DNA of 5,471 nt from Chitinophagaceae bacterium. GTDB taxonomy: Bacteria > Bacteroidota > Bacteroidia > Chitinophagales > Chitinophagaceae. Location of the stretch: the NCBI GenBank assembly GCA_025351145.1, contig JANXWM010000478.1, positions 1-5,471 on the forward strand, given 5' to 3'. Shown piece by piece: positions 4,908 to 5,471 of the stretch; the stretch's first letter is position 1, and each line of letters starts with the position of its first letter. The position numbers were made by a program, and so were the translations under genes. Below the pieces are notes generated by a model, which saw nothing but the letters and a program-made list of their open reading frames with translations, searched no databases and was not told where the DNA came from.

Positions 4908-5471
4908 ATGAAACGCAGAGATTTATTAAAAAACCTGACCTTATTACCTATTGCAGGTGTTGCAGGAAACATGCTTACTGCAGAGCCAGCTTCAGCCAGT
5001 CCGGGCGAAGGATCAAAACGTGATCTTTTCAAAGAACTTGGTATCCGCACTTTTATCAATGCCGCAGGCACATATACATTTATGACCGGCTCTTTGATGC
5101 GTGACGAAGTGGTAGAAGCCATCCGTTCAACATCGCATCAGTTTTGCCTGCTCGATGAAGTGCAGGATAAAGTGGGCGAAAAAATTGCGGCGCTTGTTAA
5201 GTCAGAATCCGCTGTGGTAACAGCCGGATGTTTTTCCGCAATGACCATTGGCCTTGCCGGCGTGCTTACCGGTATGGATGCAGACAAAGCCGCGATGCTG
5301 CCGCATCTCGAAGGCACCGGTATGAAATCGGAAGTCATTGTACAGAAAGGGCACAGTATTGGCTATTCGCAGGCGCTTACCAACACTGGTTGCAAAATAG
5401 TAAGCGTTGAAACGGTTGCCGATGTAGAAAAAGCCATCAATGAAAAAACTGCTTTGTTTTGGTTTTTAAAT
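4908..5471 (+). CDS. Tat-exported SelA/DgaE-like PLP-dependent enzyme, N-terminal part (3' end outside window)
   Basis: This frame opens at ATG 4908 and stays open for 188 codons to the window edge. The twin-arginine motif KRRDLLK (residues 2-8) and a short hydrophobic stretch to about residue 24 indicate Tat export. The mature part starts like the SelA-type fold-I PLP enzymes: LGIRTFINAAGTYT (44-57), GSLM (61-64), a helix ending DEVQDKVGEKIAALVKSESA (83-102), VTAGCFSAMTIGLAGVLTGMD (104-124, the cofactor phosphate-binding region), then LPHLEGTG and QKGHSIGY (146-153). The family includes selenocysteine synthase SelA, but the bacterial relatives with this INAAGT start are mostly lyases or aldolases of amino-sugar acids such as D-glucosaminate-6-phosphate ammonia-lyase (DgaE). 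The PLP-binding Lys lies beyond the window, so activity cannot be confirmed. A tRNA-acting SelA role is unlikely for an exported protein. It is probably co-transcribed with the RidA-like gene; no terminator is seen in the 83-base gap. An ammonia-lyase mechanism would release an enamine, which fits a RidA partner. Confidence 0.87.
   Translation, partial: MKRRDLLKNLTLLPIAGVAGNMLTAEPASASPGEGSKRDLFKELGIRTFINAAGTYTFMTGSLMRDEVVEAIRSTSHQFCLLDEVQDKVGEKIAALVKSESAVVTAGCFSAMTIGLAGVLTGMDADKAAMLPHLEGTGMKSEVIVQKGHSIGYSQALTNTGCKIVSVETVADVEKAINEKTALFWFLN

Noticed and set aside
5138..5410. Open frames on both strands inside the PLP enzyme gene
   Set aside because: They are shadows of a clear SelA-like reading frame that starts at 4908 and stays open to the window end.
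4908..5471. Selenocysteine synthase (selA) as the identity of the PLP gene
   Set aside because: The Tat signal and INAAGT-type start fit exported DgaE-like relatives better; SelA acts on tRNA in the cytoplasm and no selB or selC is in view.

Overview
The window looks like chromosomal DNA of a Bacteroidota bacterium, possibly of the Chitinophagaceae type. The signs are moderate to low GC, AT-rich translation starts with no Shine-Dalgarno sequence, a lipoprotein with a short Bacteroidota-style lipobox, twin-arginine (Tat) signals on cofactor enzymes, and a SUMF1-type protein next to a secreted Gfo/Idh/MocA oxidoreductase. The family assignment of the organism is inference from style only; no rRNA or other marker gene is present.

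Layout. (1) Positions 1-456, plus strand: the 3' end of a probable outer-membrane beta-barrel protein. (2) 457-772: intergenic, with repeat copy A and a bidirectional terminator. (3) 773-1267, minus strand: a small lipoprotein of the DUF4440/SnoaL-like (NTF2-fold) type. (4) 1268-1552: intergenic, with repeat copy B and the terminator of the next gene. (5) 1553-2881 and 2953-3909, both minus strand: a probable two-gene operon with the SUMF1-domain protein first and the Tat-exported Gfo/Idh/MocA oxidoreductase second. (6) 3910-4362: a 453-base divergent intergenic region with repeat copy C and a possible sigma-type -7 element. (7) 4363-4824 and 4908 to the window end, plus strand: a Tat-exported RidA-like imine deaminase and a Tat-exported SelA/DgaE-like PLP enzyme that runs off the end.

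Two things stand out. First, all three larger intergenic regions carry one copy of the same interspersed element: a GGGCAGAAG-like box, exactly 19 variable bases, then a 21-base box that begins TTGCGTCGCAC and contains CTTGTAC. Copies A and C are on the plus strand and copy B on the minus strand. No feature family I can name explains it. Second, every one of the six genes encodes an envelope or exported protein, and three carry twin-arginine signals. The last two genes suggest a periplasmic PLP enzyme paired with its own RidA-type imine-clearing partner, a pairing usually thought of as cytoplasmic.

The genes do not form one obvious pathway. A plausible reading, by inference, is periplasmic processing of sugars, amino sugars or amino acids: the oxidoreductase (NAD-type Rossmann fold) and the PLP enzyme would both be exported already folded with cofactor, which is what the Tat route is for.
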